DNA from: Acidocella sp. KAb 2-4
GTDB lineage: Bacteria > Pseudomonadota > Alphaproteobacteria > Acetobacterales > Acetobacteraceae
DNA length: 64,000 nt
Reading direction: 5' to 3'
Assembly: GCF_020567705.1 (NCBI RefSeq)
Contig: NZ_JAJDJU010000012.1
Coordinates: 1-64,000 of the forward strand
Part shown: positions 27,251 through 35,892 of the stretch, piece by piece
Layout of the letters: each line of letters starts with the position of its first letter
Numbering within the stretch: position 1 is the first letter of the stretch
Position numbers and translations under genes: made by a program
Notes under the pieces: model-generated
Told to the model about the DNA's origin: nothing
What the model saw: only the letters and a program-made list of their open reading frames with translations
Database searches by the model: none

Positions 27251-27705
27251 TTCAAAAAATCCACGACGCCGCGTAGCGAAACCCTGTATGCCTTATCATA
27301 TCCAGGTCAGCGTGCGGAGTAGATCGCAGAGGGAGATGCCCTGTGTGTTGCGTGGAGTCGCAACATGCCGAACCGCTTACTCCCGCCCCCGTTGATTAGC
27401 GGATCCACCCGATGCCGCCGCTGGATCACGGCCGAGGCACTCCACGCAGGCCAAGATCGGGTCGGGCGGTTGCGGCTGGGACCGATCGATAAGGCCGCAG
27501 ATTATGCCGAACGCCGCGTCCTTAGTTGCCGGATCGGCCAGGGCTGATACGTGATAAAAAATTCAATCCGCCAGAGGTGCGACACACGAATAGTATATTG
27601 CACGGGGCAAGATTGTTTTAGTCACTGCGACCTCGATCTCCCCCGCAGCGAGGCATAACTTGGAAATGAATTTAACAAAGCCACGACAAGTTACGACAAC
27701 CGGTA
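27251..27705. other. Intergenic interval with possible recombinase relic
   Basis: 455 bases with no intact gene. The only recognisable trace is the minus-strand relic at 27377-27550, listed separately. The right part is AT-rich and shows no terminator for the phosphatase gene. Confidence 0.4.
27377..27550 (-). pseudogene. Possible relic of a large serine recombinase C-terminus
   Basis: The minus strand reads SALADPATKDAAFGIICGLIDR. This resembles the (A)LADPATR.EA..I.RGLI(D/E) segment near the C-terminus of resolvase-type large serine recombinases. The frame then continues through unrelated-looking residues to a stop at 27377. Only about 20 residues are family-like, so this is weak. Confidence 0.3.
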
Positions 27706-28329
27706 TCAGCGCAACTCCTCGTGATAGCCCGCTCTAGAAATCTGTGTCCGGTGTTCGTGCAGCCAAATCAGACTGCCGGTATGGATGTGTACAGCCCGGA
27801 AAAGAGTTAAAGGCTGTTCGGTTTGGGTAAGCCAAGCAAGACGGATCCATGCGGAATGCGTCACCAGCAGAATCGTCTCAGTTGCTTCAATCTGTTGCCA
27901 GCGGATCAGGCTTTCAGCCACGCGGCGCTGGGCGGCCGCAAGCGATTCACCACCAGGAAATGTGAAATCTGCAGGAGCGCGTTTCCATTGTCTGACCTGT
28001 TCTGGCCAAGCGACTTTAATTTCAGCCTGGGTTTTTCCCTCCCAGCCGCCGTAATCGAGTTCCATCAGGCTGTCATCAATCTCCGGCGCGGGCAGGGCGC
28101 AGCGCGCCGCCAGACAGGCCGCCGTCTGCCGCGCGCGGCGCAGCGGGCTGCTGATGATCCGGCTCACCCCCAGCCCGGCGGCGTACTCCGCCAGCCGCGC
28201 GGCCTCCGCGTGGCCTTGCGGGCAGAGTTCCGGGTCCGACCGTCCCTGATAGCGTCCCTCCTCGCTCCAGATTGTAGCGCCATGACGTATGAGCCCGAGG
28301 CGAGGCGAAGGACAGTCAGGGTGGGGCAT
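27706..28329 (-). CDS. Histidine phosphatase family protein
   Basis: 207 residues. The catalytic RHG is in LGLIRHGATIWSEEGRYQG, a second Arg is in SSPLRRARQTA, the acid is in LMELDYGGWEG, and the second catalytic His is in LLVTHSAWIRLAW. The fold covers CobC-like alpha-ribazole phosphatases and phosphoglycerate-mutase-like phosphatases; no cobalamin genes are nearby. Its ATG directly follows the TAA of the outer-membrane protein gene (TAAATG), so it is the last gene of the glycosyltransferase/exporter operon. It may dephosphorylate a sugar or lipid phosphate there; this is inference. Confidence 0.85.
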   Translation of the reverse strand: MPHPDCPSPRLGLIRHGATIWSEEGRYQGRSDPELCPQGHAEAARLAEYAAGLGVSRIISSPLRRARQTAACLAARCALPAPEIDDSLMELDYGGWEGKTQAEIKVAWPEQVRQWKRAPADFTFPGGESLAAAQRRVAESLIRWQQIEATETILLVTHSAWIRLAWLTQTEQPLTLFRAVHIHTGSLIWLHEHRTQISRAGYHEELR

Positions 28330-29145
28330 TTAATATTTCACAGCAATGCCGAAATCGAAGCGGTTGCCGGCATGAATTCCCTTACCCGCGACATTTGTTT
28401 CGTACATGAAGAATGGGCGGAAGCGCCGGGTCAGCCGGTATTCAACGCCCACCCCCAGGCGCAGAAGGTTGTAAATTTCGCCCTGCGCGCCGGGCGGCAG
28501 GCTGCGCGCGCTTTGCGGCGTATCGACGAAGAAGACCGAACCCATGAAGGTCAGGCGCGGCGTGGCGCGGGCGGAGAGGTCCAGTTCGGTCCGCAGCTGC
28601 ACGGCCTTGCCGTCCAGAAACACGCGCGGCCCGGCCAGCAGCGTGGCGCTGACGCGGTGATAATGAAGCCCGGCCTCGAAATCCGGCTCCAAGGCCCAGC
28701 GCCCGGTGCCCTGGGCGGGGGCGGGCTTGGTCTGCCCGGCCGGAAGCACCACGTTGAGCGTGAGGGCATCGGCAAAGAAAGCGGTCTGGGTCAGGCCGTA
28801 GGCAAGCCCGATTTCCTCATCCTGCAACCCGCTGCTGGAGGCGCTTTGCCCGTGGCGTGAGGTCTGGATATTGCCCCAGCGCAGATCATAAGTGAGCGCC
28901 AGCCCATCCCCCAGCCCCGTGATGCCGGTAAGGCGCAGCTGGGTGATGGATTGCTTGGAGGCCGGGACCGTGCTGGTGGTGAAGCCGGTGCTGGGGAAGC
29001 TGGTGTCACCCGAGAAAAGCCGCACCGCGGGCTTGGCGGTGCCATGCCCGGCGGCCGGTATCCATGGGTCGGCCTGAGCCGTTCCCAGGCCCAGCCCGCC
29101 CAGCAGCGCGCCCAGCAGCGCGCCGGTGTGCAGGGGGCATCTCAC
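28330..29145 (-). CDS. Outer-membrane beta-barrel protein of the glycosyltransferase operon
   Basis: 271 residues with a GTG start (29143-29145) overlapping the ABC exporter stop as GTGA. A signal peptide (LLGALLGGLGLGTAQA) is followed by alternating beta-strand sequence ending in FDFGIAVKY, an aromatic-terminated outer-membrane barrel. It resembles transporters of the MetA/phenol-degradation barrel family (blocks GDGLALTYDLRWG, DEEIGLAYGLTQ). The longer open frame upstream lies inside the exporter gene and was discarded. It is the likely outer-membrane component of this export route. Confidence 0.75.
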   Translation of the reverse strand: MRCPLHTGALLGALLGGLGLGTAQADPWIPAAGHGTAKPAVRLFSGDTSFPSTGFTTSTVPASKQSITQLRLTGITGLGDGLALTYDLRWGNIQTSRHGQSASSSGLQDEEIGLAYGLTQTAFFADALTLNVVLPAGQTKPAPAQGTGRWALEPDFEAGLHYHRVSATLLAGPRVFLDGKAVQLRTELDLSARATPRLTFMGSVFFVDTPQSARSLPPGAQGEIYNLLRLGVGVEYRLTRRFRPFFMYETNVAGKGIHAGNRFDFGIAVKY

Positions 29146-30953
29146 TGATTGGCCGCCTGCGGCAGGCCGGCGCCGTGCGCGCCGTGCAACATGGTCCATA
29201 GCTGGGCGTAAGCTCCTTGGCGTTTCATGAGGTCTCGATGCGGGCCGCGCTCGGTGATCCGGCCTTGTTCGAGCAGCAGAATTTCGTCGGCCTGGATAAT
29301 GGTGCTGAGCCGATGGGCGATGATGAGGACGGCGCGCTGGCGGCAAAGCCGGGCGATGGCGGCGCTGAGCTGGCGCTCCGTGGCGGCGTCCAGGCTGCTG
29401 GTCGGCTCATCCAGGATCACCACCGGCGCCGTGCTCAGCAAGGCGCGGGCAATCGCGACACATTGGCGCTGCCCGCCGGAAAGCCCGCCGCCGCGCTCCG
29501 CCACCATCGTGTCGATGCCCTCCGGCAGGCGGTCCAGCAGGGGTTGCAGCCCGGCGTCGCGCGCCGCGCCCAAGGCGTCCTCGCGCCCGGCCCCCAAGCG
29601 GCCATAGGCGATGTTTTCCCAGATTGTCGCCTGGAATAAGGCCGGCTCCTGCGGCACCAGCGCCACTTGCTGGCGGACATATGAGAGCGGCAGCGCCCGG
29701 CTATCGACGCCATCGAACAGCACCGCGCCAGAGCTGGGGTCGTGAAAGCGCGGCACCAGGCTGACGATGGTGGTTTTGCCCGAGCCGGTGGCCCCGGCCA
29801 GCGCCACCATGCGCCCGGCCATGAGGTCAAAAGAGATATCGCGCAGCACATTCTGGCCCGGCTGGTAGCCGAACCCCACCTGCCGCAGGCTGATGCGCCG
29901 CACGGGATGCGGCGGGGCCAAAACCCCCTCAGGCTCGGTTAGCGGGCTCTGCTCGGCCAGGCATTCGCCGATCCGCTCCATGGCGATGAGCGCCCGGCTG
30001 GAGACGCGGCCGGTTTTGGCCAGTTGCCGTGCCGGCGTGGCAAAGCCGCGCAAATACGCGAGGAAGACCAGCAATTCACCGGCGGAGAGGCGGCCATCGA
30101 GCACCCGCAGGGCGCCATACCAGGTGATCAGCGCCGTGGCGCCGGTAATGGCCAGCCCCATCGCCGCGCCGAATTGCGCCTGCACCCGGTTGGCCGCCTG
30201 CCCGGCCCGCAGGCTTTTATCCGCCTGGGCGGAGAAGCGCTCCTCCTCATGGGTTTCACGGCTGAACGCCTGGACCACTTGCACGCAGGCCAGAATTTCC
30301 TGGGCAATCCCGTTCAGCGCGCCGTCATGCTGGCGGACCTGGCGAACGGCATGGCGCAGCTTGCTGCTGAAGATGATGGTGATGATCAGCAAAGGCGGCG
30401 CGGCGGCCAGGGTGAGCAGCGCATAGCGCCAATCCAGCAGCAGCAGCACCGCCGCCATGCCCAGCACCGTCACGGCATGCGGCAGCAGGTCGATCCCCAG
30501 CGAAGAGATGAAATCCTGCAATTGCTTGACATCTTCGCTCATCCGCAAATTTAGGTCGCCACTGCGGCGGTTGCGGTGGAAGGCCAGCGGCAGGCGTTGC
30601 AAATGCGCGAAAAGGTTGAAGCGGATGGCGAACATCACGCGCTGCCCGGCATTCAGCAGCACCCGGTTGCCGGCATAAACCAGCAGGGCATCCAACCCAC
30701 CCAGCGCCAGCATGCCCAGCGCCAGCTCGTCCAGCAGCAAGACGCGGTGGCGGAGCGGAGACGCCAATAACGGGGCCAGCCAACGTTCCAGAGGGTGCTG
30801 GAAGATCACATTGTCAATGATCGCCTTCATGGGCCAGGGCAGCGCCAGCAGCACCAGCGCCCGCAGGGACATCAGGCAGCTCCCGGCTCCCAGGGTGGGC
30901 CATTCGCGCCGCAAATACCCCAGCAGCCACCAGCGTTGCGGGGTGGGGTTCAT
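29142..30953 (-). CDS. ABC exporter, fused permease and ATPase (MsbA-like)
   Basis: 603 residues. An N-terminal six-helix type-I exporter domain (about 25-320) precedes the nucleotide-binding domain with Walker A GATGSGKTT, signature LSGGQRQ, Walker B VVILDEPTSSLD and the H-loop in IIAHRLST. It works as a dimer in the inner membrane, flipping or exporting a lipid or glycolipid-like substrate. The start is ATG 30951-30953 (MNPTPQRWWLL), overlapping the upstream glycosyltransferase stop as ATGA. Sitting between glycosyltransferases and an outer-membrane protein, it probably exports their product. Confidence 0.9.
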   Translation of the reverse strand: MNPTPQRWWLLGYLRREWPTLGAGSCLMSLRALVLLALPWPMKAIIDNVIFQHPLERWLAPLLASPLRHRVLLLDELALGMLALGGLDALLVYAGNRVLLNAGQRVMFAIRFNLFAHLQRLPLAFHRNRRSGDLNLRMSEDVKQLQDFISSLGIDLLPHAVTVLGMAAVLLLLDWRYALLTLAAAPPLLIITIIFSSKLRHAVRQVRQHDGALNGIAQEILACVQVVQAFSRETHEEERFSAQADKSLRAGQAANRVQAQFGAAMGLAITGATALITWYGALRVLDGRLSAGELLVFLAYLRGFATPARQLAKTGRVSSRALIAMERIGECLAEQSPLTEPEGVLAPPHPVRRISLRQVGFGYQPGQNVLRDISFDLMAGRMVALAGATGSGKTTIVSLVPRFHDPSSGAVLFDGVDSRALPLSYVRQQVALVPQEPALFQATIWENIAYGRLGAGREDALGAARDAGLQPLLDRLPEGIDTMVAERGGGLSGGQRQCVAIARALLSTAPVVILDEPTSSLDAATERQLSAAIARLCRQRAVLIIAHRLSTIIQADEILLLEQGRITERGPHRDLMKRQGAYAQLWTMLHGAHGAGLPQAANQ

Positions 30954-32158
30954 GCCGGATAGGGGCAGCGCGCCAGGTTGAGGATGCGTGCGACCACGCG
31001 CTCCCACCCCCATTGCTGCGCCTCCTGCCTGGCCTGCGCCCCCATGGCGGCGCAGGTTTCTGCATCCGCGGATAATTCCGCGAGGCCAGCCGTGCAGGCG
31101 GCCAGATCGCCAGGCGGAAACAGCAGCCCGCTGCGCCGGTGGTGGATCATCTGGCTGATGGCCCCCGTGTCCGGTGCCAGAACCGGGCGCGCGGCGGCCA
31201 TGGACTCGGCGATCTTGAGCGGGGAAAAATAGAAATCCGCCTGTGGCAGATAGGGCGCCACGGTGAAATCCATGGCGGAAAGCCAGGCGGGCACTTCCGC
31301 ATGCGGCGCCCGGCCGGGTAGCAAGACGCGCGCGCTCAACCCCAGCGCCGCCGCCCGCGCCGCGACCTCCTCATGCTCCGGGCCTTCACCGATGGCCGCT
31401 AGGTACAGGCTGGGATTCTTGCCCGCGATGGCGGCGAAGGCCTCCAGCAAAAACGGCACGCCATGCCAGGGTTTGAAGCTGCCGATGAAACCCGCCAGCC
31501 GCGCCTGCGCGGGCAGGCCAAGGCGGTGGCGCAAGGCCGCACGGGTTTCGCTGTTTTGCGCATAGGCGGCGAGATCCACCCCATTGGGCACCACATGAAC
31601 ATGCTGGCGCTGGCCCAGAACCTCGCCGACATGGTGGGCCACGGCCTCGGAGACCGCGATGATGGCGTCCGCATGCTGGTAGGAATTATGTTCGATCGCC
31701 CGCGCCGCATCTTCCTGGACCAACCCCCGGAACCGCTTTTGCTCCTCCACCAGCGGCGCGTTCACCTCCAGCAACCGGGGGATGCCTAGCCGCGCCGCGA
31801 TGGCGGCACCCGCGCCATGAAACAGGGCATGGCGCTCATAGATCATGTCCGGCACGAAACCGCTGGCCGCCAGCGCGCCCAGCACATGGGCGGGGGCGGC
31901 ATGGTCGGCGGCCAGCTTCACCTCCTCGCGGTCCAGCAGCTTGTCCGCCGCGGCCGGGTTGGCCGCGCGCGGCTTGGGGCATGGCGGCAGGATCAGCGCC
32001 GGCGGCGGCGGATTGCCCGTGCCCAGCGTGCTGCACGCCAGCGCCACATCATGCCCCAGGCGGTGCGCCGCGGTGATGAAGGAGCGGACATGCACCGAGG
32101 CGCCTTTATCGCCGCAAACCGGAATGCCGTGATCGAAATTGAGATAAAGCAGCTTCAT
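30950..32158 (-). CDS. Glycosyltransferase family 4 protein
   Basis: 402 residues of the GT-B fold. The start MKLLYLNFDHGIPVCGDKGAS (ATG 32156-32158) overlaps the previous gene's stop as ATGA. The C-terminal donor site has LAGFIGSFKPWHGV and ADFYFSPLKIAESMAAARP, with the E...E/K pattern of GT4 enzymes. The longer upstream frame is inside the preceding gene. Donor and acceptor are unknown. Confidence 0.85.
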   Translation of the reverse strand: MKLLYLNFDHGIPVCGDKGASVHVRSFITAAHRLGHDVALACSTLGTGNPPPPALILPPCPKPRAANPAAADKLLDREEVKLAADHAAPAHVLGALAASGFVPDMIYERHALFHGAGAAIAARLGIPRLLEVNAPLVEEQKRFRGLVQEDAARAIEHNSYQHADAIIAVSEAVAHHVGEVLGQRQHVHVVPNGVDLAAYAQNSETRAALRHRLGLPAQARLAGFIGSFKPWHGVPFLLEAFAAIAGKNPSLYLAAIGEGPEHEEVAARAAALGLSARVLLPGRAPHAEVPAWLSAMDFTVAPYLPQADFYFSPLKIAESMAAARPVLAPDTGAISQMIHHRRSGLLFPPGDLAACTAGLAELSADAETCAAMGAQARQEAQQWGWERVVARILNLARCPYPA

Positions 32159-33465
32159 GACGCGATGGCGCGGGGCAGCGCGTCCTCTTCCGCGGTGCAG
32201 GCCAGTCCGCCTTGCGCCCCGCAATCCTGGCAGCCGATGAGCTGGTGCAGCGCCCGCGTGGTGATCCAGAGATCGAACTCGCGTTCCAGGAGCGCGCGCC
32301 CATTGGCGGCCAGGCGCGCCGCCAATTCACGATCCTGCAAGAGCCGCTTGATGGCGCCCGCCAGGGCGGCGGCATTACGGGGAGGAACGAGCAGCCCCGT
32401 CTCCTCATGCCGGACCATTTCGGGAATGCCCGAGACATCGCTGGCGATCACCGGCACGCCGCAGGCCATCGCCTCGGCGATCACATTGGGAATGCCGTCG
32501 CGGTCGCCATTTTCCTCGATGCGCGGCGCCAGCGCGAAAAGATCCGCCTGGCCGTAGAGTGAAACCAGCTCCGCATGGGTCATCGAGCCCGCCAGCGTGA
32601 CGGTGTCGCGCAGGCCGGATGATTCGATCTGCGCGGCCAGCGCCGCCTTCAACGGCCCAGCGCCGACGATGCGAAGATGAAACGGAATGTTCGCCTCGCG
32701 CAGGATGGCGCAGGCGGCGATCAGATCATCAAACCCCTTCTTGGGCACCAGCCGGCCCACGGAGAGGATCAGCGGCGGCTGGCGGCCCGCCCCGGCACTG
32801 CCGGGCGAGGCGGCGCCAAACGTATTCAGATCGATGCCGTGATAGATCAGCCGGATCGCCGCGCCGGGGCTGACCCCCTCAAGATAGCGCGCATTGTAGC
32901 GTGTGCAGGTGGCGACAAACCGCGCGGCGCGCGCGCGGCGGGCGATGATCCGCCGCGGGGTGAGGTAAAGATCCTTCGCGTGCGCCGTGAAGCTGAAGGG
33001 CAACCCCGTCATCAGGCTGGCAAATTGCGCGACGGAGGTTGGCGTATTCGCGAAATGCGCATGAATATGCACGATGGCATTGCGGCGGCATTCATCCGCC
33101 ACGAATCCGGCGCGAGCAAAATGCTTCCACACCGCCAGCGGCGCGCGGCTGGTCGCGGACCACATGCACGCCCGCGCCAGCGCGCCGGCATAGCGGCCTG
33201 GCGCGGCCAGGGCGGCGGCGCCATGGGCGCGGGCCAGCCGGGCGAGCTTGGCGCCCAGGTGGGGCGGCAGAACATGCACGGAGGCTTCCACCTCCGCCAC
33301 CATCGGGTGGTGTGGCGGCGGTTCGGGAGGCAGCAGGGAAAATATGTGCAATTCCGCCCCCAGCCGTTCCATCGCCCGGATCTCATTGAGGATGAAGGTT
33401 TCGGACAGGCGCGGATAGCGCTTCATGATGTAGGCCACAGGGCCGGGGGACGGCAGCAGGCTCAT
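32155..33465 (-). CDS. Glycosyltransferase family 4 protein
   Basis: 436 residues. The opening is KRYPRLSETFILNEIRAMERLG, found in GT4 enzymes of exopolysaccharide clusters. HIHAHFANTPTSVA and FSFTAHAKDLY lie in the acceptor half, and ILSVGRLVPKKGFDDLI and GIPNVIAEAMACGVPVIASD in the donor half (EX7E region). The start overlaps the first glycosyltransferase stop (ATGA at 33462-33465). The extra C-terminal tail with two nearby cysteines (GCQDCGAQGG) is unusual. Confidence 0.88.
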   Translation of the reverse strand: MSLLPSPGPVAYIMKRYPRLSETFILNEIRAMERLGAELHIFSLLPPEPPPHHPMVAEVEASVHVLPPHLGAKLARLARAHGAAALAAPGRYAGALARACMWSATSRAPLAVWKHFARAGFVADECRRNAIVHIHAHFANTPTSVAQFASLMTGLPFSFTAHAKDLYLTPRRIIARRARAARFVATCTRYNARYLEGVSPGAAIRLIYHGIDLNTFGAASPGSAGAGRQPPLILSVGRLVPKKGFDDLIAACAILREANIPFHLRIVGAGPLKAALAAQIESSGLRDTVTLAGSMTHAELVSLYGQADLFALAPRIEENGDRDGIPNVIAEAMACGVPVIASDVSGIPEMVRHEETGLLVPPRNAAALAGAIKRLLQDRELAARLAANGRALLEREFDLWITTRALHQLIGCQDCGAQGGLACTAEEDALPRAIAS

Positions 33466-34649
33466 GCCACGGAAACCCCATGCAGTGTGGGCGCGGCCAG
33501 AATTTCGGCGACGCGTTCGGCGCCGCCGAGGTCGAGCCGCGCCCAGTTGGCTGCCGGCGGAGCGTGTAATACCTCTGGAATCAATGCCGCAAGGCGGGTG
33601 GTTAAATTCTCGTCCGGCTCCACCATCCTCGCGAGGCCGAGCGCGGCCATCTGCCGGGCACGTAAGAGCTGTTCCGCGCGTGGGGCCGCGCGCGGAACAA
33701 GAATTGCGGCACGGCGCAGCGCTATGAGCTCCGCCGTCGTATTGTATCCGGCCATGGAGACCACCAACGCCGCCGCCTTGAGGCTGGGCAGCAGATTGGT
33801 CGTGTATGTAACAAGTTCCACGTCGGCCCGGGCTTGCGCGAGTTGGGCCAGCCGATCGCGTTCAGCGCTGGGCATCAGTGGACCGGTTACGACGACCGAG
33901 TGAAACGCAGCCTCACCTGGAGGCGGCAGACCGCACAGATAAGCCTGCATCAGCGCAAACCCATCGCCGCCACCCCCCGCGGTCACGAGCACGACCGGGC
34001 GACCGGCGGCGCGCGAGACATCCCAGCACGGCTCCGCCGCCCGCCCCAGGGCAGGGGCGACGACATGCCCGCAATAGCGCAATCGGGCGGCGATGGCGGG
34101 GCTCAGTCCATAACCCTCCGCCACATCGAATAATGAACGGCTGCCATAGACCAGGATATCATCATAAGCCTCCTCCAACAAAGCCTGGATGCTTTGCTCG
34201 GCCCACAAGGCGCGCACGGTGGCGGGGCTATCCAGAATGTCACGCAGCCCCAGCACGACCCTGGTTTGCGGCAATTCCTGTCGGATCAAGGCCAGGGTCG
34301 AGAGCAGCTCCCCATTCATGCCCGCCGGTGCATGGTCCACCAGAAAGATATCCGGCTGGTCGCGCAGTACGAGCTTAAGGATCAGCGCCTCGCGATAGCC
34401 CTTGACCATGCCGAACAGCTTGCCCGGCTCGCGCGATTCATAGCGTTCGGCGCCGGTTTTCACCACCGGCGGCAAAGACTGCACTTCCAGCGCCGCCGGC
34501 ATGTCCCAGATCTCGGCAACTGGGGAGCCGGTGAGCAGCAGCACGGAGAACGCGCCCTCGGCCGCCAGGAGGCGATGGGCAATCGCCAGATTGCGGCGCA
34601 AATGCCCGAGTCCGAACGTATCGTGAGAATAAAGAAACACCCTGCGCAT
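33462..34649 (-). CDS. MurG-like predicted glycosyltransferase (COG4671-type)
   Basis: 395 residues from ATG 34647-34649. It opens with RRVFLYSHDTFGLGHLRRNL, the G-H-(L/V)-R motif of this group. The donor half has VLVTAGGGGDGFALM and VVSMAGYNTTAELI..RRAAILVPR, the MurG/GT28-like nucleotide-sugar site. The longer frame to 34823 was rejected because family members begin at this motif and the added residues are His-rich and unordered. It is the first gene of the six-gene operon, behind an AT-rich region with a perfect palindrome. Confidence 0.85.
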   Translation of the reverse strand: MRRVFLYSHDTFGLGHLRRNLAIAHRLLAAEGAFSVLLLTGSPVAEIWDMPAALEVQSLPPVVKTGAERYESREPGKLFGMVKGYREALILKLVLRDQPDIFLVDHAPAGMNGELLSTLALIRQELPQTRVVLGLRDILDSPATVRALWAEQSIQALLEEAYDDILVYGSRSLFDVAEGYGLSPAIAARLRYCGHVVAPALGRAAEPCWDVSRAAGRPVVLVTAGGGGDGFALMQAYLCGLPPPGEAAFHSVVVTGPLMPSAERDRLAQLAQARADVELVTYTTNLLPSLKAAALVVSMAGYNTTAELIALRRAAILVPRAAPRAEQLLRARQMAALGLARMVEPDENLTTRLAALIPEVLHAPPAANWARLDLGGAERVAEILAAPTLHGVSVA

Positions 34650-35032
34650 CCTCGTTCCGCAAATCTGCGCGGAGTGGTGGGGACGAGGAGCGTGCTGAGG
34701 CGCGGAAGCAAGGTGAAGATGTTGCATGTGATGCCTGCTCGACAGGGATGGCCCCAATATTGTGGAACAAACTCCCACGGTCAAATGAAAAAATGACGTC
34801 ATTTTGCTGCAGATGACATTCAAAATGCTGTGTAAAATTTTATACTAAATTGATTTTTAATGCTTTTTATGCGCAACAGCCAAAGAATTAGCTGTTTCCC
34901 TGAGCACAACCAAAAGTTTGCGGAAGAAACTCCCACAAATTATGGACGAAAAGTCAGATTTGGGCTAATGCTTCGCTTATGGAGTTTGACCGGTCAGTTC
35001 CTGCAGCCCCGGCGAAACTGCTGGCGGGCGAA
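34650..35032. other. AT-rich control region upstream of the glycosyltransferase operon
   Basis: 383 bases without a gene, much richer in AT than the surroundings. It contains the palindrome AAAATGACGTCATTTT and the near-identical 15-mers GGAACAAACTCCCAC (34764-34778) and GGAAGAAACTCCCAC (34922-34936) in the same orientation, 158 bases apart. It probably holds the operon promoter and operators. Confidence 0.5.
34790..34805. promoter_or_regulatory. Perfect 16-bp palindrome, candidate operator
   Basis: AAAATGAC/GTCATTTT is a perfect inverted repeat centred on TGACGTCA, about 140 bases before the start of the first glycosyltransferase gene, in an AT-rich region. The symmetry suits a dimeric regulator; which one cannot be told. 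Confidence 0.5.
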
Positions 35033-35809
35033 TTAAAAACGGACCGCGGCGCCGATGCCGGCGCCATAATCCGTGCTACTGAACGTGAAGCCGTGCAAGC
35101 CGAAGGCCAGGATGGACCAGCGCTGGTTCACCGGCCTCGTGTAAGCCAAAAACATGGTTTCGGTTGGCGGCTGGTGATGATGCCCAGTGCCGCGCCGTTC
35201 GAATTCCAGGGTGACAAACCCTACCCGCCCAAAGCTGTAGCTGAACCCTGCGGACACGAGAAATGTATCGCGCCAACGATAGCCATGGCTGGAGTGAACA
35301 ACCCGGTAGCCCGCCCGGGCAATTGGGTAAAAATGCTGCCAATGCCAAAGGAGGCTGGTGCCGGCCTCATAGTCGGTGGTGCCGGTGCCCAGCCCGCGCG
35401 ATCGCGCGTCTGTGGGCAATTTGATCAACACATAAGGCGACATTTCCGGGCGGAGCCTGGCAGGACGATCCAGCGAGACACTGCCTTCCAGCCAGATATC
35501 GCCAACCCCTACGCGAGTGCCGTAGGCTTTGGGGATGGCGTAGATGGCGCCGGCACTCAGAACGCCAGGGCCGGTGACCGCCAGGAGCGGCGCGGAGATG
35601 CTCACGCGCCAGTTTTTGGCATGGTAGGTCAGGGTCAGCGGCAGCTCATAAGCCCTGATCTGAGAGCCATTATTATTATGTGCGGTGAAGAAAGACGGCA
35701 TAACCAAAAGAGTGGTATAGCCCGCCGCTGCGGCCGGCGCGGGTATGGCCAGGGAGCCGGCCAAAGCCGCGGCGCATCCCACCACTGCACGGCTCGGAAG
35801 GCCCATCAC
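35033..35809 (-). CDS. Exported outer-membrane beta-barrel protein
   Basis: 258 residues: a signal peptide (VGCAAALAGSLAIPAPAAAAG), then beta-rich sequence ending in GIGAAVRF with terminal Phe, as in outer-membrane barrels. Blocks such as AYELPLTLTYHAKNWRVSIS and GVGDIWLEGSVSL resemble MetA-like transporter barrels. It is divergent from the DUF6502-like gene, separated by 83 bases. Whether it serves the upstream export operon or the downstream secreted-protein cluster is open. Confidence 0.7.
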   Translation of the reverse strand: MMGLPSRAVVGCAAALAGSLAIPAPAAAAGYTTLLVMPSFFTAHNNNGSQIRAYELPLTLTYHAKNWRVSISAPLLAVTGPGVLSAGAIYAIPKAYGTRVGVGDIWLEGSVSLDRPARLRPEMSPYVLIKLPTDARSRGLGTGTTDYEAGTSLLWHWQHFYPIARAGYRVVHSSHGYRWRDTFLVSAGFSYSFGRVGFVTLEFERRGTGHHHQPPTETMFLAYTRPVNQRWSILAFGLHGFTFSSTDYGAGIGAAVRF

Positions 35810-35892
35810 GTTTCTCCAGCCATCCCCTTGATCGCGTGGGATAAGTTACCGCATTTAGCGGTGCGCGCCAAGATCAGCGGGAGTTCCCGGCT

